DNA of 64,000 nucleotides from Otis tarda (Eukaryota; Chordata; Aves; Otidiformes; Otididae). Location of the stretch: NCBI GenBank assembly GCA_026413225.1, contig CM048553.1, forward strand, positions 147,305,690 to 147,369,689, in the 5' to 3' direction. This document shows, piece after piece, positions 40,287 to 53,945 of the stretch (position 1 is the first letter of the stretch; every line of letters starts with the position of its first letter). The notes below the pieces were generated by a model. It had not been told where the DNA came from, did no database searches, and saw nothing but the letters and a program-made list of their open reading frames with translations. The position numbers and the translations under genes were made by a program.

Positions 40287-41071
40287 TATTCAGGTTTGCA
40301 GGTAACACCAAACTGAGGGGAATAGACAATATGTTTGAAAGCAGGCCTGCCATCTAGAGGGACCTAAGAAAGTCTGAAGGAATGGGCCAACAGGAATCTT
40401 ATGAAACTGAACAAGGGCACATTCAACCTCTGGCAATGGGAAAGGCTAAGATCTGACTGGTTGGGGGACAGCTCTGCTGAAATGGCCCTGAGGGCCCCAG
40501 TGGACAGCAAGATGAACATGAGCCAGCAGTGTGCCCTCACAAAGAGCATCCTGAACTGTATTAAGAGAAGTATGACTGATATACTGATGGAAGGGATTAT
40601 CCCTACCTCTATTTAGTACTTATTAGATCCGTGTCCAGTTTGAGGCTCACAAAAACGAAGGTGCCCTGGGAAGAAATTGATAAATGCATGAGTTTGGCAG
40701 ATGGTCCCCAAGATGGCTGGAGCACTTGCCCTGTGAGGGAGGCTGAGGAAGCTGGACTTGCTCAGTCCAGAGAAGAGAGCTGCAGGGGGGCCTAAAAGCA
40801 GCCTTACAATACATCTGAAGTGGGAGGACAAGAGGAAAAAGTGTAAGTAGAAACAAGAGAGGTTCTGACTAGATATAAGGAGAAACTTTTATCCTGTAAG
40901 GACAGTCAAGCTGTGAATTTGACTGCCTGGAGAGGTTAAGCAGTCTCCATCCTTGGACTTTTCAAGATAGGACTGGGTAAACCCCTGAGCTACCTGGCTT
41001 TATCTCAATGCCCAGCTTCATTTGAGTAGGAGGTTCCTTTTCAACTCGAATTATCCTATGATCTTATGATA
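40287..41071 (+). mobile_element. Old CR1 LINE fragment
   Basis: Diverged plus-strand CR1. It begins CAGGTTTGCAGGTAACACCAAACTGAGG (RT region after the FADD box), passes through GAACATGAGCCAGCAGTGTGCCCT and GGCTGAGGAAGCTGGACTTGCTCAG, and ends in a decayed tail ATCCTATGATCTTATGA. It lies 141 bp after a younger CR1 in the same orientation. It has many indels and no usable frame. Confidence 0.85.
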
Positions 41072-43984
41072 CCTAAGCTACTTCTTAGAGTAAACTAAAT
41101 TATGTATGTCATTCACAAATCACCTTTTAACTTCTTCAAAATGAGAACAGAAAGGAATTACAGCCAACTCTGCATGACATTATTTTTAACGGATCCTCAG
41201 TCCACTCTATACAGTGCAAAAAACACCTTGTTGACCCAAAATTTTCTGGTAGGTTTCAGCTATTTCATGGCAGGAAGGAACATATTCACAGCTCTACAGT
41301 GGAGTGTGAGGACACTGGGGGAATTATTTTTAAACACTTGCTTCCTTACACGCCATCTTATACCTTCCATGGTTTGTTCTGGCTACCTGTTCAAGCCAAT
41401 TTTTCTCAACTAGCACAGACTAGATTCCAACCAGGCTATGTGTTATATAAGTTTTCTTATCCAGTAAGTCACAACTATTCAACAGATTCCCTTCAGGTTC
41501 AATCTTACTGGTGGTCTTCTCACTTAAATCTTTTCCTTTCAATCCCTCACTCTCGACTCTAGTCACTTTACATGGCTCTTTGTGTTTCTCCTGCATATTC
41601 CTTTCCATTAAGAACTCTCAGCTTACTTTTCGGGGTTCCTGATGCAAATATTTTTTTTCTCCTCTTCCCAGTTCCTGATCTCCATACCTCAGTTCACACA
41701 TAAACTTTTCACCACTCAGGGACAAAGCTTTGTAAATTAGCTAAAAATAGGTGACATTCAAGAAAAATCATAAGTCATGTTAATAACTTCAAAATATATG
41801 AATTTTCTGAAAAAAAAAACCACTGGAATTGAAAATGCATAAAACAATGTGTACTGGGCTCATTTCTTTTTGTGAAAAGGTAAAATAATGTTAATATTGA
41901 TACAGTATTCAGCCAAAAAATAAATATTGACATCTCTAAAGCCAAGCACATAAATATTTTTTTTTTAATTCACTCTTAGGAGACACTACAAACACTTTGG
42001 TATTCACATCGCTATTCTATTGTTGTTCTGGCAATTTTCAAGCAGAATTAGAGAAGGTATTACCAACATGGTTCTCAGAGAGCTTTTATCAAGTTTTCTT
42101 TCAAATATGAATGGTACTGAAATTTGACATAATGAAGATCTAAAGAAATTACATAACTGAGAATCTCTTTGGTACTAGTTCGTGATTGTACAGATCAACA
42201 AATTCCATATAAAGATGTTTACTAGTATGCAAGGTTTACTGCATCAGCTGCATCTAAGTGAAAACACTTCATCCATTTGATGGACGTATATGTTTAATTA
42301 CTTTCCAGATACTTGTGAATGGAGGAAAAAAGTTAAATTCTTTCAGCTTACTGGTACTGCTACTGATACAGTACACAAATAAAGCAGCCCATATTTTGAA
42401 GTATTAAGAGATCCATTGACTAGAACCAAAGTGGAGAAAATGTAGCTGGAAACTGAAAATATAGTTCAGAAAATTCATTCCTTACTTGCAGTAGAACTCA
42501 TTAAAACATTAACTTTTCATTAAATAGATTTAACTTGTTGTATACTAAGGAATCTAAGGAATTTTGGGGATACTTTGCAAAGGGTACTTGTATTTCTGGA
42601 ATTAGATAACCTTAGACTTAGTTCTGCAGAGTGAAGCCAAATGTCCTCAACCTTACCTGTACTGAGAATTAGTAAAAACTGTAGTATCTTATTAAACACT
42701 AAGAAATAACTTCTGACATAGCATATTGCATAGGTCACTTCCATATTCATATATTAGAACAGAATTTTGGATTTAATTTTTCTACTGGAAAAAGAATAAC
42801 TTTCCTGTCTTTAGGCAGGAGACTATTCAGCATATTACACAGTGTTCGTGCATATGGTATGCTTAGAGTCTTCACAAACAGTAAAGGATACAGAAACATT
42901 TTAAAGAGGAAAACAACTATATTTCACATTCTTTATGCTTCAACACATAGCTATAGAGTTCATACAATTAAATTTAAAACTAACTAATTACTCTACCTTT
43001 ATCCTCAAGGACATGATGGTACGATTTCTATCAAAAATGCAAGTGTTCTCAAGCAATTAAACAACAAACAAACAGCTCTGTCTTTAGGTCAAAGAGAAGA
43101 AACACAGACAAAGAGATAATGCTACATAATAATTTATGCAGTCTGATTAGAAAGTTCATGAGAAACTCGAGTGTGAGACAAGAAAAAAAAAATCACATTC
43201 TGTTACTTCATTATCTAGTTCTGTATATCTGGCTGTTGTTTTCTTATCAAAATGATCTCTGTTATTGTGTGGGTGTCCATGAATGGAACAAAAAAAAAAA
43301 AAAACAAAAAAACAACCCTCCAAAATGAAAAATTACCTCCTAAAATTAAGAAAAAAAAAGTTGAAAATGCTGCATAGGGGAGGAGCGAGGGAAGTAAATG
43401 GGAGTAAACCATCCAGTAGAAATAATTCTAACACATCTGATGTCACTGACAGTATTCATTATAACATTTAAAATCTTTTTTTCCAAAGTTAAACCACTTC
43501 AAGTTTGTTTCCTTAGGTGTCCAGTAAACTTCACAATGGTCACAGCTATTCAAAAACTAACTGGAATGGCTTATCACTTTTGATTATGGTGAAAAACATA
43601 AGTCACTTAATGAAAAAGCCCAAGTATACTATGGGAGCATTTGAACGTCAACTGTTTTCATTGGGGAAACAAAGTCTTCTAACAGTTTATGTCAATACCA
43701 CTAAATAGTCTGAACATAAACAATGTTTTACCTCAGGTTTTTCCCTCGGTTATTTCATCACCTTGACATGAACAGATCATCAGTGCAATATATTATGCTG
43801 TTTGGTGGTTATGAAGCATATAGATGTACAGGTTAATGTATTAATGTTTTGACCTTATCAAAATGAAGTATTTCGAAGGTCTTATAAACTCTACAGTTTG
43901 TGTTACTATTAGAAGAGTTCCACTTATTTTAGTAGTTAATTTTTCTTGAAATTTAGTTGGTTTCCTTAGAGTATTTCTTTTTTG

Positions 43985-44073
43985 AAAAAAATACCTTTTA
44001 TATGTATATTCTATATAAAATTTTGTATCTATTATATGCAGTTATATATATTTAAAATATTTATATATAGATA
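43985..44073. repeat. AT-rich low-complexity block
   Basis: Alternating T/A sequence made of TATAT-type steps, directly against the 3' tail of the CR1 that starts at 44074. It may be the AT-rich target into which that CR1 inserted. Confidence 0.6.
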
Positions 44074-44906
44074 TAGAATCATAGAATTTCTAGGGTTGGA
44101 AGGGACCTTTAAATGTCATCTAGCCCAACCCTTCTGCAAGGAGCAGTGATATCTTCAACTAGATCAGGTTGCTCAGAGTCCCATCCAACCTGAGTTTCAA
44201 TGTTCCCAGGGATGGGGCATCCACCACCTCTCTGGGCAACCTGTTCCAGTGTTGCACCACCTTCACTGTAAAAAAAAAAAAATTCCTAATATCTTATATA
44301 AATCTACCTCCCTCTATTTTAAAAATATTACCCCTTGTTCTATCACAACAGGCCCCACTGAAGAGTTTTTCCCTATCTTTCCTGTAGGGCCCCTTTAAGT
44401 ATTGGAAGGTCCCTATAAGGTCTCCCCAGAGCCTTCTCTTTTCCAGGCTGAACAGCCCCAACTCTCCCAGTCTGTGATCGTAGAAGAGGTGCTCCAGCCC
44501 TCCTATCATCTTCATGGCACTCCTTTGGACCTTCTCCAACTGGTCCCTGTCCTTCTTATGTTGGGGGATCCAGAGCTGGGCACAGTATTCGAGGTGAGGT
44601 CTCACCAGGGCAGAGTAGAGGGGGAGAATCACCTCCCTCGACCTGCTGGCCACGCTCCTCTTGATGCAGCCCAGGATGTGGCTGGCCTTGTGGGCTGCAA
44701 GGGCGCATTGCTGGCTCATGTTGAGCTTCTCGTCCACCATCACTCTCAAGTCCTTGTCTTCAGGGCTGCTCTCAACCCATTCTTCGCTCAGTGTCTATTT
44801 GTGCTTGGGATTGCCCCAACCTACGTGCAGGACCTTGCACTTGGCCTGGTTGAAACTCATGAGGTTTGCACAGGCCCACCTCTCCAGTCTGTCGAGATCC
44901 CTCTGT
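44074..44906 (-). mobile_element. CR1 LINE, 833 bp, 5' truncated
   Basis: Minus-strand copy with tail TAGAATCATAGAAT at 44074, the 3' UTR, the ORF2 end and part of the RT C-terminal region. The frame at 44294-44749 is open for 151 codons ([20 protein letters not shown] and onward). It breaks off near 44906 in the RT region. Confidence 0.93.
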
Positions 44907-47069
44907 ACCTATATTCATGTATAGGAATAGGATAATAAAAATCACAATGATTTTTAAATACTTCTCATGCCTTTCCATAAACCAGGACTTTTTCTATTAC
45001 CTATCAATTTTATCGTTTGGATATCCCATTTTCCTGGGTTTTTTTTTTAATTGATGTTTTTGAAATGTTGTTTTTAATTTCAATTTATAAATTCCTACAC
45101 CTCAACAAAATTGACCTAAGTAAGGAAACTACTTTGTAAGTATTAGCTAAATTGAAATAGGGAGTAATGCAGTACATTTTTTTTTCTCTTCTACAGAAGA
45201 GATGGAATTACTTACAGATAACAATACATAAAACATTGTAATTTGCACTTTTGTAAATACTTAACAGAAGAGTGTAGAATAGTAAATAAAACAGAAATAT
45301 ACTAAAATGTGTGAATGTACCTAAAACATTAGAGATTTTCCTTAAGATAAGCATGAAATTAAGAAGAAACATCTGTTAAATCGTTAAAAAAATGGGAAGG
45401 ACTCTTTACTGCATCACTTGACATTTATTTCAGAAGTAAATTACAATCCATTAATTTAAATATTAGCACAGACTACCATGTTTTCATATTTAACATTATT
45501 TCTATTGAGTTTTTTAATTAATTATGATCTTATTTGAAGCAGAAAAAAACCCCAGATCTTTCTAGATCTGTATACAGTATCAGAACTAACATAACTAACC
45601 ATTAACAGTGGTGTTATTCAAACCTATAATTGGGAGAATTCTAGAAATAAGTACTTTAAAATGGAGTAGGGTCAACAAAACGAAGCAATTTTTCTCCTGC
45701 ATGACTTGACTACAGCAAAATCAATGTCATTCTGCACATTGTCAATGTGTGTCATAAAAGACATGTCAAGAGTGCAAAGGTGAAAAATCATCTGTTCAGA
45801 AAGTATAGCTCAGAAAATAAGATCAAGTGGAGCTAAGAGACCCATGAGTATGAAACTCCGCTAAAAACATTTACTTGTGTGACAATGTATGTAGTTTAAG
45901 TTATTGTTATGCCTGAAGAAAAAAAAAATCTGTTGAGAAGCTCTTGTAATTTCCTTTCATTCTGTGAATAGAAGATTCCTTTTTCCTCCATCCATTGCAA
46001 AATCATGTAGCCATCTAGGCTGTTTTGACAATAGGAGTTCAGGGTCTGAAAATTCAAAGGTTTACAATTGTGAGAACTAAATATCTATCAAAAAAAAAAA
46101 ATCTGTCAACTGTCAAATAAATTACCAATGCAACCAGCAACTTATTTACACTGTCCTAATTAGAAGCAGACTCAGTCCTTATTTAAGTAGTGGTCTTCTA
46201 CAGATGTGACACAAGTGATGCAGCACCTTAATCTAACCCAGGGAATCTCAAGTCCATGAGCGTGCTGGTAGTAAAAAGCCAGTTGATTAAGTGAGTAGTC
46301 ACATTATGTGAGAATCAACCTGAGATTGACACCTGCATCTGCACATCTATAGTTACACTAAGTATATAAACTGCTATAATAAATGGAAATCTAGTCAGTA
46401 TAGTCAGTGGAATGTAGTGTTTTAATTCATCTTAAAGTACTCACCTTGGACAGGATATAACAGCTGCCTATATGCTGTTTGTTGTCATTTTTAGGTGTTC
46501 TTCCCTTTCTATTTTTTATGCCAGAATGGCATGATGTCCTTTACATTCTAATTTGGCAACACCTTGCAGATATCTCATTTACTCTAGAGTACCTCTACCG
46601 AACCCCTGCCAGGTGGTCAGCTGAATCACTCTAACCTGCACTGACAGGACTAGCTAGGTATGGAAGATTCAGCTGCCCATGCATAGTTTGGGTTTGTGGA
46701 ATTTTGTTACTTCATAATATACTGCTTTGCAACACCTTGGTTTGTCTGCCAGAAGAGCCTCTGAACTTCTGACACTACCTTAAAAATATCCTGGATACCC
46801 TCGGTGATTTCATATGTCAGTACACATATATTTATGTACAGCTGAACTATGCCCCACAGATCCCCAACTTTAATGGGTATTTAGATATCTATAGGTGTCT
46901 AAATCTGTAAGTTACAATACAGAGACATCTACATTTTGGTGTCTTGGAGCTGAATCTCAACTAAGATTTCATTACGACTGCTGAGTCTTTTGGTAGTAGG
47001 ACTGAGTATTGTTCATTGCAACAGCTTTTTATATAAGGAATGAATGACAAATTCTGTTTAAATTGTTAG

Positions 47070-47238
47070 AGGTTGCCCAGAGAGGTGGTAGATGCCCCAT
47101 CCCTGGAAATGTTCAAGGCCAGGTTGGATGGGGCTCTGAGCAATCTGATCTAGTCAAAGATGTCCCTGCTCCTTGCAGGGGGGTTGGACTAGATGACCTT
47201 TGAAGGTCTCTTCCAACCCTAAGCATCCTGATTCTATG
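47070..47238 (+). mobile_element. CR1 3' fragment
   Basis: A 169-bp plus-strand piece from GGTTGCCCAGAGAGGTGGTAGATGCCCC to a decayed tail CATCCTGATTCTATG. It covers the ORF2 end and 3' UTR. Confidence 0.9.
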
Positions 47239-49089
47239 TTCTGAAAAAAAAAGTTATGTAGATAGTTTTTCCCTTCTGACAACTCTAGCCACGAGGTTCT
47301 GAGGCAGCTTAGTACTACTTACTTTTGTACTTTACCTGATTGCTAATTGTTTCAAATTCTCTCTCAAAACAAAACCAACAAAAAAAAATCTCAGTCTAAA
47401 TCTATAAATAATTTCTGAAGGAAGATAGATTTCTATTCATACACAAAAAGACATAAAGAAAAATAAAAGAACAATGGCAAGTCAAGCAGAGAAAAAGAAA
47501 ACTTTTCAATGTCAGTTTTCTCAATATTGCATCACACATTGAAAGTGCTGGCATTTATTCAGTTTCAGCTCTACATAGTTGGCTGTCAAGTATTAAGCAG
47601 AGTAACCATTTGCATGCTTTTCAACATATGTATGACAGATAAATTTTATTCTATTCTGAAAATCTCATGGATGTATTTCTTCTCATCTGTATTTTCCTAA
47701 TCGCAAAGATTCTTAATGGAAGGCAGACGTGATTGCACACAATCTACATTTGACGCTATTTTGTTCATAGTTGAAGCATTAGTTTGTACAAAGCTTAAAC
47801 AGAGGTAAAGGGAAGGGGGATTGAAGTAAAAGCAGTTAAGAAATGGGTTTCACAATTGAAATAAATAGCAAGTATAGGCCTACTACTGAAACCTTCCAGA
47901 GCTTTAAAGGAGGAGGGAGGGAGAGAGGGATAGAGAGAGGATGCTGGATCTCAAAAGATAGCAAAGTTACTGATACTTAAAGTAATGCTTAGCTGTCAGA
48001 AAAATAAGGAATTATTTTCCAAAAGCCCTTTCAGAGTCCAGGTATACTTGACATAAGGAATATTGAAGTTTGGTTATGCCAGCCTGTAGACTGGAAGCTG
48101 TGAAACTAACTTAATCCGTTTTGTCCACTTAGATAATATTACGGATTCATGCATAAGTGATAGAGTTCAAAGAGTAGCCAACAGAAAGCAGCAAGCAAAA
48201 GGAACTTTTACAGGAACTGCAAATGGATGGAGTAAAAAAACACAGCTAATTTTAGAACAAACAAAACAGGATTACCAGTGCCAGGGAACCAGTAGCTTAA
48301 GGAAGATCCAAAAAAGCTTTGGTTCTAATTCAACCAGAGGTTTTAACTCAAAAGGAGTTTTAACAAAGCAGTAATGACAGAAAACATCAAGACAATGAAC
48401 CCTCAGTGAATAGAAAGAAGTGCTGAAACAAGGGTGATCAGACAAGAAACAGTAAGCATGTCTTGGTTATGACACCACAACTTTGGTAGGGAAACATTTT
48501 GATTCTCTTCTAATTTACATATAGACTTTGATTATTATTTACCAACATCTTTTAAATATTGTATAATTCAATATCTTTCATAAATCAAAATGCCTATTAA
48601 AAGAAGTTAATACACATAACCTGCCTGACAATGTACTTACATGAAGCTGGGAGTTTCCCATGGTTTAATGTATCTCAGTAAATTTCATTTCTTCTGTATA
48701 AGCCAATCTAAATATTTTCATAGGTGCTTGTAAGGTTGAAGTCTTAAACAGAAAATTAGGCAAAATATGATAATTAATAAATTTAAAAGGATGTTTATGA
48801 AAGATTATGTCACACCTTAGATTTTTTTCTTTCCTCATGCAACTAGATCTTAAGATATCATTTTAAGGCATCATTTTTAGTTTTCTTTTCAAATGTCTAG
48901 GCCACAGTAGCTTTAGATATTACACTGAAGCTAGGCCATGCGAGGTTGCCTTGTGAAAAAAAAAGAATCTTAAAAAAGCAGTTTCCATAAATTTAAGAAA
49001 ACAGAAGGGAGTATGATTTAGTTATTTCATAACCTGTTTAAAAAGTGGCAATAAAACATGTTCATTTTCCTTGGTTTGAATAAAACAAC

Positions 49090-49902
49090 CAACAGGTATT
49101 TTTTCAGATTATAATTGGTATAAATGGCAGGGTCTGGTAGCAAGGGGGCTGCACATGCGACCTCTGTGAAAGAAGGTCAGGGGCTGCCCCATACTGATCA
49201 CAGCTGGTTCCACCTGACTCCACAATGAACCCACCACAGGACTCAACTGAGCCCATCAGCAGAATTTGCAGCATCTCTATGAAAATGTGCTTAAGAAAAG
49301 GCAGTAAACACTGAGAGAAAGGAACAAGGCCAGAGCAGGAGCATGCCATTCCAGAGCTAGCAACACCCTCAAAGAGTTTGCAGCCTGTGGATAAACCACA
49401 GTTGAGCAAGTTCTTCCCCTAAGAGACTTAAGTCCACGGTCAATCCACATCAGAGCAGAGGAAATGAGTAAGAAGGTAGGACTGGCAGAAGAAAAGAGTG
49501 AGAAACAAAGTAGCAGAAAGAAACTCCTACACCTTGACCTGAACCTCCTGCACTGCCTGTCACATTACCAAAGAGACAAAATGTAATCTGTGGTGTTGTA
49601 GAGAAAGAGAAAGAGAGGTGACTGGAATGAAGTTAAGCCTGCAAAAGTAGAGAGAAAAGGTGTTTTCCCTAATTGTTTAAATAATTGTCTTTGCTTCCTA
49701 ACACTCACACCAGTAATTAAATGTTTGAAATTAAGACTGTTTTACCAAGGACTGTAGTTGATGAGTGATTTTCCCTGTCTTCATTTCAACCCATTAATTT
49801 TCTCACTGTTGTTCTTCCTGTTTTCTGCCCTGTTCCACTGTGGGGGTGAAGTGAGCAGGTGACTGTGGGGATGCTTTGCTGATACTCAGGGTCAAACTAC
49901 CA
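49090..49902 (+). mobile_element. Old ERVL-like long LTR
   Basis: GGGGCTGCCCCATACTGATCACAGCTGGTTCCA, CTGAGCCCATCAGC, GAATGAAGTTAAGCCTGCAAAAG...AAGGTGTTTTCCC, and GTAGTTGATGAGTGATTTTCCCTGTCTTCATTTCAACCCA with a GGGTCAAACTACCA end follow, in order, an abundant avian LTR and 3' region I recall. It is heavily diverged and edges are approximate. It is probably solo, as no internal retroviral coding sequence adjoins it. Confidence 0.6.
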
Positions 49903-52095
49903 TTCAACTACACTAGTTCAAAATGTGCAGCTGTGCAAACAAAACCAGCAAACCAAAGGAGTGATTAAGTGAAAAGAGTCCTGAAGTGTCAGGTAGTGAT
50001 GGAGTAAGAACTATGCAGTGCTCTGAAGCTCAGAATTTGGAGTCTGGCTCCTTTGAAAGATTCAACAATAGAATAAAGCAAGTTAAAGCGGAGGAAGTGA
50101 TAAGAAATTACTAATTCTGGTTATAGTGGTACTATGTACAAAAGATTAAGTTTCAAGGAAGAAAGTCAGAAAAAAGTTACAATAATATCTATTTTAACTA
50201 AGCAGTGGAAAGAGCAAGTTTTTACATTAGTGTAAAGTGATAATACAAGCTATTGAGAGGATTAACAGAGACCCTCTCAGAAGTGATGCAGAAATAAACT
50301 GAAAAGAGAAAAAGGCACACATATCTGTACTACATGGCTCTTTGGAATATCTTTTATTTTTATCAGTTATCTGGCAGCTTTTGTGACAATTCATGTAAAA
50401 AAGAGTTGTAAAAGATATTTTCTTCATTTTAATCATGATGGACTACTGCAGCATTTCACAAACAGTACAGAGTACACTTTACCATACATTCAAGAATATG
50501 CCATTAAAAATTAAATGAGTAAACTAAAATAATAGTTAAAAAAAATCCATAATGTAATCACTACAGACTGAGGTGGTAAAAACAAATAGAAGATACACAG
50601 TATATTCAAATATGACACACCTACCAATTCACGTTTCATATGACTTGCAGAAAACACATTTTGAAACTAAACAAAAGTGTGTTCTCTTTCATTACCTATT
50701 ACCTCATACTTTTGGTAGGAATTCAAGTATGTGTGTCATCTGAGACATAGTTTGTTCTCCTTTTCTCTGTAGTTCAAAACCGAACATCTCAACAATCCAA
50801 ATTACTTCACAGAGACCACCCAAACAGCTGTCATGTGATTTCTCAACTGTAGAATAGAATCTAATAAAGAAAGTTCCTACTTTATATCTTTTAACGGTCC
50901 TGTAAGCTAGCAATTTCCCATGGAAGAGTGTGGTTTTTCATATTTGGTATGAAGGATACTGCATTAAAAATGAGTCAGTGCTTTTTGTAAACAGTTACAG
51001 CAGCCCTGGAGCTACAGCTATGGGCTCCTTTTACCTAAATTCACTCATAATACACATTACAGAACATCTATGAACTCAAGAAGTCTAAATAGAGATTTAC
51101 AATATTTGCTGAAACAGTAATCAAATTTGCTCTGTTCTTTTAGAGAATATGTTATCTGAAACAATCACACAGAATTCTAAAAAGTTTACTATTGTAAAAG
51201 ATCAATTACACAAAAACCAAATAGGTCCTAGTCTTTTGTTAGTTGCAATTTTTACATTAGTTCATTAATTTTATCAGATTCTGCAATCATTTACATAGCT
51301 AATCTCTTCCTATGCTAAATTTCCTACAGAGAACTGTAAAAGAAATTCCTGAACTAAATTTCTTTCGGAATGCCAGGATTTTATTTTCATCAGAAATATG
51401 GAAAAGCACAAAAGCATTAAAAGGGTTACTGTTCCCTGAAGATCCATTGATACACTGTAGATATTGAAAAATATTATTTACAGTAATACTTGTGAAAAAG
51501 TACACAGTATTGCCATACACTTGCCATAATTAAGCTCAGTTTTCATTAGCACTTCATCTTTATAATGACCTTGTTTCAAACGGTGATATTTCCAAGTTAA
51601 TACTTCGGATGCTTTCATTCTTACTCAAAATAACGCTTGTTCATAAAAACAGTGGATAAGAATCTTACAGGTTAATTGAACTCTTAATAGCACAATGCAT
51701 TCAGACATAGGTAGTAAGAAATAATAGTGATTAAAAGCTAGATTAGTAAATAGAAACTTACTCACTGTTTTACAAACATGACTTATACAATCATAGATGC
51801 AAATGCATATTTTAATGATAAAAACATTATTTCTGTATCTGTTACACAATATGTTTCAGAATATTAGGACCATTTTAAAAGCGAAGTACTTGCCCGAGGT
51901 AAAATGAAGTAGATATCTGCTGTGAATTTTTTATAACTGTATTTAGACCCACTAGATAACACACTGCCGTACTCTAACATATTGCAATTTGACAGTTTGC
52001 ACAGATGAATTTATCATTTATGCAAATACAAACTACACCTTAATGAGGACTTTTAAAAATAATTATTCTCATTTCTTCTACAATTCAGGTATTTA

Positions 52096-52266
<171 letters not shown>

Positions 52267-52836
52267 TTAAAACAAACAAATAAAAATTATTATTAAAAGG
52301 TTAAAAAATTATTAGGGCTGAAGATCAGTAAATATTCAAAAAGCTTTGATAACAAGGTCTTGTACGAAAAACTTTTTTTCAAACATACAGTCATTGACAC
52401 GCCCTCTGTGGGACTTCTTATTTATCAGTGAATAGTATGTTATGACATGTATGAACAGACAAATTGTCCACTCTGCATGACCAAGTGGTGGGATACAAAT
52501 CAGCACTAATCTAGAAACTACATAGTCATGATATTGGTCAGGCACAGCACTATCATGATACAAGTACATGAGACTCAGACTAGAAAGAGTTTGTATCTGT
52601 CTGGGTTAGTCATCAGATTAGGAAGAAGACTGCTCTGGGCACCAGGAAAAGAATTGTACCCTGTGACTTTCATTTTCAAGATATGGAACAAGATTGCTCA
52701 GGTTATGCATAAAACTATAAAACAGACACCTATTTTCAAGAGTATTTTTCTAAATTCAGGGTACAAAGAAATAAGAAACACTCCATCACTTTAGTGAACC
52801 TGAAAATCAGTTATCAAAAGTACAGGAGCAGGGAGT

Positions 52837-53395
52837 TGTGGTGGATTAACACCACCTAGCAGCTAAGCACAACACAGCTGCTCACTTACTCACTTCCCTC
52901 CCTGCCCTCGACAGCAGGATAGGGGAGAGAATAGGAAAAGCAAAATCAAGAGAACTCCTGGGTCAAAATAAAGACTCTTCAAAAGTCAGTCTTCTAAGTG
53001 AAGAGGAGAGAAAAAAGCATCAAAAACCCAAGTGATACAAAAGCAATAATTTACCACATCCCATAAGTAGATCAGTCAAACCAACCTCCAAGCAATAGCT
53101 ACCTGCCCCCCAGCCCCTCTCCTTATTTTTTATTGCTGAATGTGAAGTTATATGTTATGGAATATCCTTTTAGTCAATTTGTGTGAGCTGTTTAGGTTTT
53201 GTCCCTTCCCAGCATCTTGTCTATCCCTGGCCTACTCACTGTGGGGACAGAATGGAGGGAAGACGAAAGCCTTGACGCTGTGCAAGCATTGCTCAGCAAT
53301 ACCCAAAACACTGGTATGTAATCAATTCTGGTTTAGCCACAAATCAAAACCACAGCACCATATCAGCTTCTATGAAGAAAATTAACTCCAAGTCA
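52837..53395 (-). mobile_element. Old solo LTR, same family as the fragment at 28129
   Basis: TGTGGTGGATTAACACCACCTAGCAGCTAAGCAC at the left and CAGCACCATATCAGCTTCTATGAAGAAAATTAACTCC at the right are the reversed ends of the common avian LTR that begins TGTCTTGGTTTTAGC at 28129. The centre also matches in reverse: GGAATATCC, CCCTTCCCAGCATCTTGTCT. It appears full-length but strongly mutated, with no internal retroviral sequence beside it. The right edge is approximate and no target duplication is apparent. Confidence 0.72.
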
Positions 53396-53810
53396 CTAAA
53401 GGCAGTATACAAAATTATCTGAGTTCTTTCTTGGTTTTCTGTCTGTTTTTTAACTTCGAGATGTTATTCCATTACTGTAGTTTTTCATCTTGACTTGCTT
53501 ATTAGGAAGGTATGAATTAGAGGTTTGATTTTTTAATTAGATGAGATATTATAGAGAGAGAGATTCAGTTCAGAAGAAGGTAAATAAGCTTTAGATAAAC
53601 AATCCTTTCATCAAGCCAATAATTCAATATATATTTCTCACCAAAACCAGAACAAGAAAGGTAAGTCACATCTTCAGGATGTCAACACACTTATTTATGT
53701 CCTTCCATTTATTTCTAAACAGAGCTCTTCCTGTATTTAGAATAAAATACTAGCCAACCATACCATTTTATGTTCAGACATTGTGAATTCCTCTTCTATT
53801 GTGAGAGAAA

Positions 53811-53945
53811 AGAGAAGAGAAGAGAAGAGAAGAGAAGAGAAGAGAAGAGAAGAGAAGAGAAGAGAAGAGAAGAGAAGAGAAGAGAAGAGAAGAGAAGAGA
53901 AGAGAAGAGAAGAGAAGAGAAGAGAAGAGAAGAGAAGAGAAGAGA
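53811..53945. repeat. (AGAGA)27 microsatellite
   Basis: Twenty-seven uninterrupted copies of the pentamer AGAGA, 135 bp, with a slightly impure lead-in from 53803. The coding strand of CSMD3 carries it as a pure pyrimidine TCTCT repeat. Open frames across it are artefacts of the repeat. Confidence 0.97.

Noticed and set aside
49104-49409. 101-codon minus-strand frame
   Set aside because: It lies antisense within the old ERVL-like LTR and has no features of its own.
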